Source of the DNA: Acridotheres tristis
Taxonomy: Eukaryota; Chordata; Aves; Passeriformes; Sturnidae
NCBI GenBank assembly: GCA_037013685.1
Contig: CM072891.1
Coordinates: forward strand, 62,001 to 126,000
Direction: 5' to 3'
Length of the DNA: 64,000 nucleotides
Shown here: positions 27,601 to 36,819 of the stretch, piece after piece
How positions within the stretch are numbered: the stretch's first letter is position 1
Layout: every line of letters starts with the position of its first letter
Notes under the pieces: model-generated
Seen by the model: the letters and a program-made list of their open reading frames with translations, nothing else
Told to the model about the DNA's origin: nothing
Databases searched by the model: none
Position numbers and translations under genes: made by a program

Positions 27601-30600
27601 ACTCAAGACACTTTGAAAACTTGCAAGCATTTGAGCTATAAAATTAAATTTGTTTCCTCAATTACAGTAATTTCCACGATTATTAAAAGTTTTCACTAAT
27701 CTAGCAGTAGCAGCTTTGCTACTTGTGAGTAAAATACAACCTCCCCCTCACAAAAAAAAATTCACATAACCCACAAACCAAAGCAAAACTAACCAACCAA
27801 AACTTAAAAAAATTCTACTCTTCAGGAAACTTATCCACTACAAAAATTAAAAGAGCCAGAAACTTCCAATTTAGGCTTCTCCTCAAAAGGCCAAAACCAA
27901 AAGTGGAGGCTTTGGTAGAGCCATCAGCAGGTTTCCTGACACAATTTCAAGAAGACCCCACTATAGTAATCTACTCAGTTTAATACCTAAATATTCAATT
28001 CACAGTAACTTGCTCTCAACTCAGCACAGCTGGGACAGCAGAAACATCATGCAACTACTTTTTGATTTCTATGTAGAAAGATAATTTCAAGAAAAAGGAG
28101 TCCAGAAGTTGGACTCAATGATCTTCATGGGTTCCTTTCAACTCAGGATATTCAATGATTCTGTGAAAAGCATATAAATTGTTTTTTTAAAAATCTAAGT
28201 TTCTCCAAAAGAATAACTTCAAAGTATTTTTAACATATGATTTTATACCCACAAGACATCATTATCCATGCTTATAAGTAAGCCTTAAGAAAATTTAGTG
28301 GCCTTTAAATCAGTCATGTGTAATTCAAATCACAGCCGCATACCAGGAAGAATATTATCTACTAGTTAAATTTAACTATGCTCTACTTTAACAAAACTTA
28401 TTTCTGCTATTCCAGCACCATCAGATTTAAGCTTAAAAAGTGACATTTTAAAAATGCTACAAAAGATAATATTAAAAACGTCAGATTATTTTGAGACAAG
28501 AAAGAAAATATCTAACTGATCAAGAACACTCTTGATTTCATGTCAAAACTATACCTAACACAGGGACTGCTGACCTAAAATTGAAATCTAAATCATAAAG
28601 GATGTACATCTAGAACCCACACCACAAAATCATCCTGATGATACAACTTTTCAAACAGCCAGCCAAAAAAAAAGTAATTCTCAAGCATGAAGAGGAAACA
28701 TTTTTCAAGTAAACTGCAACATTATTATTCTCCCTTTACTTCTCTATTTTGTTCCCTTTATTCTGCTTGTATAGAAAACCGTAAAGGTAGTACAACTTTC
28801 AACTTGATTACCTGTTTGCCCACACTAGGAAAATGCATCAGTCAGTAGAACTACTACATAAAGTTTACTTCTTATGCACTTGTTCTAGCGTTCCAGGTAG
28901 ACAGCTAAGAATTAAAAAGAAATCACTCCTTTCATTCACCAGCCCTAAACCTCATAGCAACAGCAAAAATTGCAACAACTCAAAGAACCAGTTCTACTCA
29001 AGATCTCACAAAGCAGCTTTTTCCTTAAAAATAAAACACCACCTTATTCAAATGGAAGGAAGCCTCCACGTGTAAGTAGAAATGAAGGTAACTGACATTT
29101 ACTGAATAGCTGATAAGGTAGACAAACCATCTCATTCCTTAAGTTTTGCTAGTTTCAAGCAACTTAATAGGAACTAAGACAAAAAAAATCAAACAAATAT
29201 AGTTTGAAAATTTTAAAGCACTTGTTTCAAAATAGGGTGCAACTCTTGCATATTTTGTCTCTTCACATTTTACAATGCACCAGAAGTTGTAAATGAAATT
29301 TAAATTAATTGACTTACCTTCTTATCTTCTTTTACTTTGTGGGGTTTCTTTTTCATTTTTTTGTCATCCAATTCTTGATCCGAGGTAATAGCAGGATTAT
29401 CTATGCCACCCTTCCATGTTTCAACAGGTGAAAGAAGTGGGTCTTCCTCACTTCCACGATGTCTTCCTTTTCTTTTAGTTTTAGAGGTGGTAAAAGCCTC
29501 ATCATCACTTGCATCTGAATGTGTTCTTCTATAGTAAGACTTGGCTTTACTGAACAATGTCTTAGACTTGTACTTGTATTTTGAAGGCCTTCTTTCCCCA
29601 TGACTTTTGGATACTCTATCAGAAAACCCATTTTCTTCCTCACCTTGGGTATTTATAACAATTGAATTTCGAACTTTAATAACACGATTCTGACTATCCT
29701 CTGGAACCGCATAGATATCATCTGCAAAGCCTTTATGTTTGTAAATCGTGTCAATAGGTTCAGCATAGTTGTCAGATTGGTCTGTATCTTCCGGTGGCGC
29801 TGCAGGCATTCGAGAAGGCTGTTTCCGGGGGTTTTTGCCAATACCTGCCTCAATTGTTTTCAGAAGGTTAGGATCCAGTTTTTTTACATTTGTTCTTGGA
29901 ACAAGTGGTTTCGGTTTTATTGGAGGAGGCACTTTATGGTTGCGTTCATGGTCATGACAATTGACTGGTGTACTGTGAATAGGATACTCGTTACCTTCCA
30001 AATCCAGTCGGTACTTTGAACGATCACTGGGTGCTGGGAGTAACCTGACATCATCACCAATTGGACTGTACGGTGGTGGTCCTTCAGCATCATCCTCTGA
30101 ATCTGGGTAATTATAGTCAAGGGAACCTCCTCTCGGAGATCTTGGAAAAACATCTTCACTTGTATGTGTTGATTCCCTTGTGCTGTCCGACATGTAGGAA
30201 CTTTCAATCATGTTTTTCTTCTCTAATACATCACTGAAGAACAGTGTGAAAACCTCCGTTTGACGATGATACTGAGATAATGAATATAAAGCTGTAAACT
30301 TAGCACTAATTTCTGTTGCTATGTGTTCTCCTTCAGTCATGAGTTCCTTGATTGCTTCATTCTCAAAAAAGTCTGCCTGGCTATCAGTAACAGCCACCAG
30401 TTGGACAGGAATTGTATCCTGAACTTCAGAAAGAAATGCCCGAAGCATTCCCATGGATGCCTTTCGCTTTGCAGAATAGACCAGTATATATCCATGAACA
30501 AGTTCATCTTTCCTTACACCGATTGACGAATGATATGATAATATTGTTATCTGTATTCGACGTCTCTTTTCACCTATTATTTTATCAAGCATTAAAGAAT

Positions 30601-33040
30601 TATTATGGCCAGCCTGAGCAGCACTACAGGAGTGAGATTCAAGGAAAGGTGAAAGAATAAGATCCACACTGAATGGATCGCCACACATGGCACACATGAC
30701 AATCCTTAAGTCAGCTTCTGACAGATCTTTAATGGTGGGAACTGGACTCACAACATCAAAATTGTGTTTAACTGCTTCCAATACTCCCCTCAGAGCTTGT
30801 TTTATTTGGGCCTCATTAAACTTGCGTGGGTATGTACCAGCAGGCACATCTACAAAAGGACACTGTAACTTGTTAGCCAATTGCTGTCCCTGATGTCTCA
30901 GAATAGGTAAATTCTTGCTAACACTGTCCCTCTGGTTAGCCAATATTAACGTAAATGAAAGATTAGCCATATACTTGTCTCTCCTTATCTGAGATGCTTC
31001 AGCCCTTATTTTTGCAATGCACTCCCCAATAAAAGTCAGTGATTCAATAGAGTTAAACACGCAGAAACAACCATGTGGTTTGAAGGCGGAGGTCCACAAC
31101 TGAGCCAGCAAGTACGGGGATTTGGCATCAACTGGCCTAAGATCTAGTTCATATATTTTTCCATCTAATGCATATTCATCATCAGTGGATTGTGTCCGAA
31201 TTTCATTTGCCAATTCTTGTGCAAGGCCATCTTTGCCCAAAATAAAAAGATTGATTTTATCAATATTGGCACTATCATGGTATAAATTTGAGCGTCCGTG
31301 GTCCAGTTGCAGAAGACTGTTGGCAAGCAACTCTTCTACTTTTATGTCCATGCAATTTTGGCCACTGAGACAAGTTTCTTTAGTTGGGTGATAAACAAAT
31401 CCTATGTGTTTGAGCAGAAGAGATTCTCTATCAGGTGCAAGTTTCTGTAAAGCTTTGTATCTAGGTTCTTCACTCAGAACTGCATGAATTTCACTCATTT
31501 TATCTGTACTTGGTGTTGCATTAAGATCCAGATCATAAAATAGTTCTGAATGTTCAAAAAGCATTTCCTGAAACTCCTCTTTGGCTTTTTCAACAATCTC
31601 CCTCTGATGCCTACCATACACTTCCTTACTATCTGCATCAGTGATGTATTTGAATGCTTCGTCCTCCACCACAAAACATATAACTTCTTCCCATGGCTGT
31701 CCGGGTGAAATGAATTGGATTTTCTCAAGAGTTTTTTTGAATTTCTCTTTCATTTCAACCCTCCTTTTTTCAGATATAAGATGCTGCACATGGTTTTGAT
31801 AAACTTTTTCTGCTTCTAGGGTATTGAGAAGGTCAAATGGAATCCTTCTGTCATTCACTTTATCTATGTGGTCAGTTTCATCCCAGGGTGTTTTTTCAAG
31901 CACTACAAAACAGGACTGGAAGTCAGGCCTTTTCTCCATAACCTTCAAGGCTTCTGACCAGCTCAAATGTTCAATCTCGTCAAGATTTGACAGAAGAGTA
32001 TTAAGAGCTCTTGGCAATGCATTAATGTACTCTTCTTTTCTCTTTCTAATATGTTCCTGTTTAAGTTGCTCTATGTGTTTTGAAAATGTATTTTTGGCCT
32101 TTTTTGTTCCTTCCAAATTTATGTACTCTTCATAATCAGGATGGTTTTTCAGTTTGTTACTAACAGTTTTCCAAGTTGCGTGATAGTCTCTCACAGTTTG
32201 GACAAGTTTTTCAAATTTATCTGTTGCCGTAACAACTAACTGTCTTTGAGTTTTATAGGCATCCAGATAGGGGATTATTTTAGGTTTACCACGAGTTTTA
32301 TCCATCATTTGTACCAGTGCAGTAAAACATGTTTCAACATTGACATTGAATCTTGCTGATGTTTCCACAACTACAAGGTTCTTCTTATTTGAAGCAAAGG
32401 CCTGAACCTCTCGCAGATAATGATCCACACATTCATCACATTTTGTTGCCGCTATTATTATGGGTTTTTTAGATTTTGAGAGCTGGATATAAAGATTATT
32501 CACAAATTTAAGTTGATCATCGAATTTCCTATTGCATCCTTGGCTTACATCAATGCACAATAAAAACCCATCTATGTTTAATTTCCCTTCAGGCATTTGT
32601 TTTTGCTCAAAGTCTTGCTCCAAGCCTAGCTGATCTGTGCAAATGTACATTAGTTTTTCTGCGGATTGCAGTTTGGAGGCAGCTGCACGTTTAATGTACG
32701 GTTGTAAATTTGTACTTCGATGAGGCAAGAAAGTCTGATCATCAATGAACTCAGTCTGTTCAATTACATGAATTCTGCACTCGATTCCTTCCTCACCACT
32801 TTGTGTTACGTCACCCCAGTACAAAAAGTGATCATTGTTAACAACTCTTCCTCCAAAGTCAATTGTGCTAAGCACAGAGGTATGCTCAGGATAATATTCA
32901 TCTGCTTTTGAACGAACGAATCTATTGCACAAACATGACTTTCCGACTCCACAATTACCTTTATCCTTTTCAGTTCCAGACAGTCCAACAACACTAACAG
33001 CATAAGATGGGGGGCGTGGCTCTTTGTTTTTTGCCATCAT
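3318..33040 (-). CDS. ARHGAP5: ARHGAP5 (p190-B RhoGAP), complete 6-exon coding region
   Basis: This is a Rho GTPase-activating protein that speeds GTP hydrolysis on Rho-family GTPases in the cytoplasm and at the cell cortex, controlling actin and adhesion (family knowledge). I joined six coding segments: 33040-29318, 19944-19797, 8036-7959, 6975-6844, 5395-5290 and 3648-3318. All introns are GT-AG and the phases run 0,1,1,1,2. The sum is 4,518 nt, 1,505 residues plus TAG, close to the ~1,500 residues of the vertebrate protein. Domain order: GTP-binding fold (~1-265), FF repeats (~270-550), two pseudo-GTPase folds (~590-950), a linker with tyrosine motifs (Y1092, Y1110) and a basic stretch (~1150-1172), RhoGAP (~1262-1450), and a proline-rich tail. 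Closest alternative is the paralogue ARHGAP35; the [13 protein letters not shown] start and the PLGII end fit ARHGAP5. The gene looks intact. Confidence 0.97.
3649..5289 (-). other. ARHGAP5: ARHGAP5 intron 6, with an AT-rich degenerate tandem repeat
   Basis: 1.64 kb of AT-rich intron. At 4172-4246 there are about three diverged copies of a TTATATACACA…AATCA unit. Open frames here (4433-4636 minus, 4813-5091 plus) have no similarity to anything I recognise. Confidence 0.8.
5290..5395 (-). CDS. ARHGAP5: ARHGAP5 coding exon 6 (residues 1361-1396)
   Basis: 106 nt, phase 1 in and phase 2 out. The acceptor is TTTCTATAG. The donor is AACAG|GTTTAG, weaker than consensus at intron positions +3 to +6. 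It encodes [20 protein letters not shown] and [16 protein letters not shown], a helical part of the RhoGAP domain. The frame fits both neighbours exactly, which supports the unusual donor. Confidence 0.93.
5396..6843 (-). other. ARHGAP5: ARHGAP5 intron 5
   Basis: 1.45 kb of AT-rich intron with GT-AG ends. I see no repeat family or gene in it. Confidence 0.8.
6844..6975 (-). CDS. ARHGAP5: ARHGAP5 coding exon 5 (residues 1317-1361)
   Basis: 132 nt, with acceptor TTTTGCAG and donor TCAA|GTAAGT; phase 1 to phase 1. It encodes the RhoGAP core with [21 protein letters not shown]1337 in ALKAFF sits where RhoGAP domains carry a conserved lysine. Like exon 4 it is a multiple of three in length. Confidence 0.95.
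6976..7958 (-). other. ARHGAP5: ARHGAP5 intron 4
   Basis: 983 bp intron between exons 4 and 5. I see nothing besides AT-rich sequence and a 76-residue plus-strand frame (7641-7871) without recognisable motifs. Confidence 0.8.
7959..8036 (-). CDS. ARHGAP5: ARHGAP5 coding exon 4 with the arginine finger (residues 1291-1317)
   Basis: 78 nt between a pyrimidine-rich acceptor (CTTCTAAG) and donor CAAG|GTAATC; phase 1 to phase 1. It encodes [20 protein letters not shown] followed by QKQFDQD. The GLYRVSG motif supplies the catalytic arginine finger of RhoGAP domains, R1299 in this model (the equivalent in p190-A is R1283). The length is a multiple of three, so skipping it would keep frame but remove the catalytic arginine. 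Confidence 0.95.
10627..10662. repeat. 18-bp tandem duplication (two exact copies)
   Basis: ACATCTCCTTCGCCTAGA occurs twice head to tail (10627-10644 and 10645-10662) with no mismatch, so the duplication looks recent. Confidence 0.9.
10804..10841. repeat. 19-bp tandem duplication (one mismatch)
   Basis: AAGGTGAATCTGCACCTAC is followed directly by the same 19 bases with C to T at one position. It lies 140 bp from the exact 18-bp duplication. Confidence 0.9.
10977..11001. repeat. Perfect 10-bp inverted repeat with 5-nt loop
   Basis: CATATACTAC, then ACTAT, then GTAGTATATG. It could extrude a small hairpin. It is AT-rich and inside an intron, with no neighbouring sign of function. Confidence 0.85.
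12880..13620 (-). mobile_element. Old CR1-like LINE fragment, minus orientation
   Basis: Read on the plus strand, this matches the reverse complement of avian CR1 3' regions. Recognisable stretches are CTCGGGTAACCTGAACCAGTGC, TAATCAGAACCTCCTACG and GTATCTCCTCAGCCTCTTTT with CTCCAAGCTGAATAAACC. A later stretch near 13,525-13,600 (ATTCCTTCAGGTTCCT…CTCCAGCTTGTCTATATTCC) fits too. It is strongly diverged and its ends are uncertain. It lies in ARHGAP5 intron 3 on the same strand as the gene. Confidence 0.5.
19797..19944 (-). CDS. ARHGAP5: ARHGAP5 coding exon 3 (residues 1242-1291)
   Basis: 148 nt, bounded by a TTTTGTAG acceptor and an ACAG|GTAAGA donor. It enters in phase 0 and leaves in phase 1. 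It encodes [20 protein letters not shown], then [20 protein letters not shown] and CVQFIEDTG. This is the basic lead-in and the first helix region of the RhoGAP domain. Too short to appear as a long open frame, so it was found by homology and splice sites. Intron 2 separates it from the large exon by 9.4 kb. Confidence 0.95.
19945..29317 (-). other. ARHGAP5: ARHGAP5 intron 2 (9.4 kb)
   Basis: AT-rich intron between the large exon and exon 3. It holds a ~20-base poly-A at ~24,088-24,107, a poly-T at ~26,099, and a CR1 3' end at 28.1 kb. I found no supportable gene; open frames such as 25,821-26,069 have no known motifs. Confidence 0.75.
28097..28166 (+). mobile_element. CR1 LINE 3'-end fragment
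   Basis: GTTGGACTCAATGATCTTCA, then GGTTCCTTTCAACTCAGGATATTCAATGATTCTGTG is the usual end of avian CR1 elements, including the terminal ATTCTGTGA. Only about 70 bp is recognisable, so this is a 5'-truncated copy. It is antisense to ARHGAP5. Confidence 0.8.
29318..33040 (-). CDS. ARHGAP5: ARHGAP5 large coding exon (residues 1-1241)
   Basis: One uninterrupted exon carries more than 80% of the protein, as is typical for p190 RhoGAPs. The start is the ATGATGG at 33040-33034; the second ATG has A at -3 and G at +4. The open frame continues 24 nt further 5', but only to a TTG. Visible motifs: P-loop GNCGVGKS (residues 28-35), the TKCD motif at 199-202 in place of NKxD, ETSAR at 226-230, four FF-type segments between ~270 and 550, a degenerate GTPase fold starting at [14 protein letters not shown] (~595), and a second pseudo-GTPase fold to ~950. 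SDNYAEP (Y1092) and DDIYAVP (Y1110) match the paired tyrosine sites of p190 proteins. The exon ends GATAAGAAG|GTAAGT, phase 0; reading through gives only VSQLI and a stop. Confidence 0.97.
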
Positions 33041-33093
33041 AACTTTCCTCTCATTCTTTTGCAATTATCAAGGTAACTGTATGTGGTTTTCAT
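33037..33093 (-). promoter_or_regulatory. uORF 2 in the ARHGAP5 leader, stop overlaps the main start
   Basis: An 18-codon frame ([18 protein letters not shown]) whose ATG has A at -3. Its TGA (33039-33037) lies inside the main ATGATG (33040-33035). Ribosomes that translate it would stop on top of the main start, a layout compatible with reinitiation or with repression. Confidence 0.65.
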
Positions 33094-33217
33094 TCTGGAA
33101 AGGGCTCCTACAAATTTGAATTGTATATCCAGGGTTCCAGAAATCGCCTTCAGTTGTTCCTGCTTCAGCTTGTGATTAAGAGAACCTCAGATAACCAGGA
33201 CGAGGAGCATCATCTTC
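33041..33217 (-). other. ARHGAP5: ARHGAP5 5' UTR part of the large exon
   Basis: A pyrimidine-rich acceptor (CTGTATTCTTTAG) ends at 33218, so the exon probably starts at 33217 with GAAGATGATG. The 177-nt leader has at least two upstream open reading frames (33213-33187 and 33093-33037) before the ATGATGG start. The same ORF frame as the protein continues to a TTG at 33064, which I do not take as the start. Confidence 0.8.
33187..33213 (-). promoter_or_regulatory. uORF 1 in the ARHGAP5 leader (8 codons)
   Basis: ATGATGCTCCTCGTCCTGGTTATCTGA encodes MMLLVLVI. It begins 4 nt into the exon and ends 147 nt before the main start. It could reduce or tune translation. No coding function is implied. 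Confidence 0.6.
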
Positions 33218-36200
33218 CTAAAGAATACAGAGAAAAAAAAATTAAGATTGCAGGTATTTCTTTTTAATATTCATGAGGGAAAAGAGATTTAAGAAGCATT
33301 CTTGCTTGATCACTCCGATTTTCTGTGTATATGAAAATTCTACAACTGAGAATGAGATCATAAATTCATAATTCAGTAATGCTAATGCTATTTATGCTAC
33401 AAATTTTAAAATCAACAGATTTAAGGTACAGTTTAGTAGTAGTTTGTCAGCTGTTTTGATTGCTGAGCAGCACACTTTAAAAAAAAAGAAAACCAACACC
33501 CAAAGCCCCAAATTACTGTTCTCCTCCATAGCTTACAAATACTGGGCACTAAAAAGCAAAAATACAACATAAAAACCCAACCCAATATCCATGCACTTCT
33601 ATTCACACTCGCAGTTTCACTAGACATCATGCTCATCTGCATGAATAACATTACTTTTATGGGCATTTGAAGGCTTGAGCTTAGGCTGCAGTAAAGAAAA
33701 TTTCAAAATAAGTAGCTGTAAAAGCAGGCAGTTGGCCACATGCCTCAGTTGCTCCCTACCTGCAGAAGTAGACTACTTGTTTTGTATACTAACAGTAAAC
33801 TGCTTTTAAGGAAATGTTTTGAACCTGAATTCTACAGAAAAACACAAACATCATACAAATACTAAGAGTAGGACTTATGTACCGATTTTAAGATTACAAT
33901 GTTGTTTTATTCCTTCTGTCTCTATGAGAAAATCAAACTTTTATTAACTGGAAACAAAAACTACTATATCTACATTCAGAGTTTCACAGAATCACTACAA
34001 GGTTCCAGCGCCTTTATTGCAGCTGTCATCAAGTGTAATAACTACCACTAAGTCTCAGTTATTAATCAGAAGACTTTGCTTGCATGCATACTGCAAATGG
34101 CAATGCATTTTCTGGTTTTGAATCAATTACGAGGAAGACAGAAAAAATTGAATACCCAAATGACTGGTCCCAGCAGATTGTGACAAAGTGGCATGAAATC
34201 TACTTGGGGGCCAGTAACCAGCAGTGCACTCCACAGGGCAGTACTGGGTCCAATACTGCTCAATATCTTTATTAATAAACTTGGATGATGGGGGAGAATG
34301 TCTCCTCAGCAAGTCTGCTGACGACAAAATTAAGAGGAGCAAATGATACAGCCCTGCATGCAGGGAGGAATGTACCCATATATATGCTGGAGCTGGCTGC
34401 CTGAAGAACAGCTGTCCAGAAGGGGACCTGGGGCTCCAGTGCACATGAACACAACCCTGTGGTGTGTACCTCTGGCAAACTAGGCTAAGAGTAGCCTGGG
34501 CAGCATTAGACAAAGTACTGCCAGCAGGTCAAGGCGGGTGAACCTTGCCCTCTTTGCAGCACTGGTAAGGCCACACTTGATGCAGTATCCACAGTACAGG
34601 AGAAATACAGAACTACAGGAGAGTGCAGCAAGGGGTTAAAGCACCACAGCATCCTTCATTTAAGGAAACGTTAGGAGAACAAGGACTGTTCAGCCTGGCA
34701 AAGAGAAGACTCAGGGAAGATATCATCAGTGCGTGCAAATATTTGGAGGAAAGGTGCAAAGAAAGCAAAGCCAGATTCTCTCAAGTGGGGCCCAGGGACA
34801 GGACAGGAGGCAATGGGCACAGACTAAAATACAGAAGATGCCATATGAACATCAGGAAACACCTTTTTTTTATTATGAGGGTGACTGAGCGCTGGCCTGG
34901 TTTGCCCAGAGAAGCTGTAAAGGCTCCTGCACTAAAAGTATTCAAGAGACACTTGGACAGACCGGGGCAATCTGTGTTAGGCAACCCTGCCTGAGCAGGG
35001 AGGCTGAACAAGATGGTTTCTTCTAACCTACACTGTTCTACCCTTGTGAAAATATTTTGATAAAAATACTTCTCATTTCCTTGGTAAAAAGACAACTATT
35101 ACATGGCACTATAAATACGTACTTAACATATTTGCTTTTACATTTGTGGAGTACAAACTAACAACACAAATCTCAAGTATCTCTGAGTATAACAAGCATC
35201 AATACTGAAATTTTAGTATTACATACTTTGTCCTTCTTAGCAATAATTAACAAACCAAAATAGAAAATACAAACAAAATACATAAAACCATCTGTTAGTT
35301 ATAGAAATCATAGAAAACGAAAGTACTTTTTTAGGAAGAAAGTATCAACTTCATTACTAAATGAAGAGGAACGCCTAATTTTTATACTCAAGAGCTTTTA
35401 TATTGCAAAAACCGAAACTTTTATGCCAGATTTTAGAATTCTTTTTCGGTTAAATCAGATTACTCAAAGACTCATTCAGAAAGACAACTTGTATTTTAAA
35501 TTTTGCTTTTCACTGCTTCCACTGTGTTTATTATATTCTTAAAACACAGAATTTGGACCTAACAGAAAATGGCTCCAGGAATAAAAATACTTAGCAAAAA
35601 TAGCCTCCTTTACAAGCAGTATTTTTATTACTACAAATAAACCCAGTGTTTTCCTTCTAAAGCAAAGCTTATCATAGTAGCATCATTCAAACTGTTATAA
35701 TGAGAAATTTAGTCAGCACTTTCACTATAAAATGTTTTCTGTTTGCCACAGCACAATACAGATTTCATGTGGACTAAACCAGAACACAAAAATCTTCATC
35801 CACAGGATTACTTCATTTCATCAGGAAGACACTGTCAATTTGCAATTAGTTTATAAGAAACAATCAATACTTTCAGAAACCCTACATCCTCAGTAGTAAA
35901 GGTTGTTCCTCCTCCATCTACAAAATGTTTTGTTAAATCAATACATTTTTAAGGGAGTAAGTACAAAGAGTAAGGTGAAAGGGGACACTGACAAAGGGAG
36001 AACACATCAGTTTCTCATTAAAGTTCTGACATGAGAGATTTTAGTCATAGTAGAAGCTGAATCCCTTAAGATATTTAAAACCAGTGTGGGGTTGGTTTTT
36101 TTTAAATACACTTCTTACTTTGCACTGATTGTACAAAGTCAAAGAATGAAATCTATGTTAATTAAGTAATAAAACTGGTTAAAATCTTACATAATAATGG

Positions 36201-36712
36201 CTTCACATTTAATATGCAATCATCATTAAACTGTTCTCCAAATGGAAGATTTTCCATTTCACTGTACCACTAATGCAAATTTACTTGATTGTTTTGTGCT
36301 GTTCTAAACCATGCATACCAGAAATTTTTCAAGATAGTTCCATTATCTTAGTTCAATCTGCCTAATTCAATTATAACAAACTTTAAACACTACAATTCAT
36401 CTAACCCTCCACCCCACCTTTGCTACAGATTCAAAGGAGGGGTTGTTTGATTTTCCCAAATAATTTCAATCTTAGGATTGAAAATAATACACCTACGTTT
36501 AAACAGAAAATTTTGAGGCACTGAGAAGATACAAAGTGTCTGACCTCACTGCAGGAAGAATCTCTGACTATCTTCAGATTCACTGTAGGACCTTGTCTCT
36601 ACTGACTTTAAGATTTCCAAGCGTAGTTATAAAGAAAATAAGGTAGCAGCTTGTACTTATTTACCCACCTTCACCCTTAAACACATTATAAAGGCCTAAA
36701 GCCCAAACTTAC
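33218..36712 (-). other. ARHGAP5: ARHGAP5 5'-region intron (between noncoding exon and large exon)
   Basis: About 3.5 kb of intron holding the 0.9-kb CR1 copy at 34.1-35.0 kb. Nothing else recognised. Confidence 0.55.
34145..35043 (+). mobile_element. CR1 LINE, 5'-truncated, ~0.9 kb
   Basis: The left part retains a decayed piece of the CR1 reverse transcriptase frame: sequence equivalent to GSVLGPILFNIFIN (34,240-34,275) and a SADDK remnant of the catalytic FADD motif (~34,315). It continues through the usual CR1 3' region: GTTCAGCCTGGCAAAGAGAA near 34,688, AACATCAGGAAACACC near 34,850, and CTGAGCAGGGAGGCTGAACAAGATGGTTTC near 34,991. Frames are disrupted, so it is not active. It is antisense to ARHGAP5 and explains the open frames at 34.1-35.1 kb. 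Confidence 0.85.
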
Positions 36713-36819
36713 CCTTAGGAAAAAGAGGTGCAAAGCAAGATGACTACCCTGCTGTGATCTTCCTGCAGTAATGTCACACATTTAAACAGTGCCCTTCAGT
36801 AAGTCCTTCCCTGAGGGAT
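36713..36819 (-). other. ARHGAP5: Predicted noncoding 5' UTR exon of ARHGAP5
   Basis: On the minus strand a strong acceptor (TTTTTGTTTTCAG) is followed by 107 nt and then CTAAGG|GTAAGT, a near-consensus donor. Spliced to 33217 it would join the leader of the large exon. It contains an ATG whose frame runs on across that junction for 36 codons to a TAA. Exon status is inferred from splice signals only. Confidence 0.5.

Noticed and set aside
33041..33064. N-terminal extension of ARHGAP5 by eight residues (QKNERKV preceded by a start)
   Set aside because: The first codon of that extension is TTG, and the downstream ATGATGG has better context and matches the family's MMAKNKE start.
33980..34010. 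TTTCACAGAATCACTACAAGG resembling a minus-orientation CR1 end
   Set aside because: Only about 20 bases match and the next part of the CR1 tail is missing. It may be chance.
34084..35095. Open frames of 63-128 codons on both strands
   Set aside because: They lie in the CR1 copy and do not follow the CR1 reading frame over any length.
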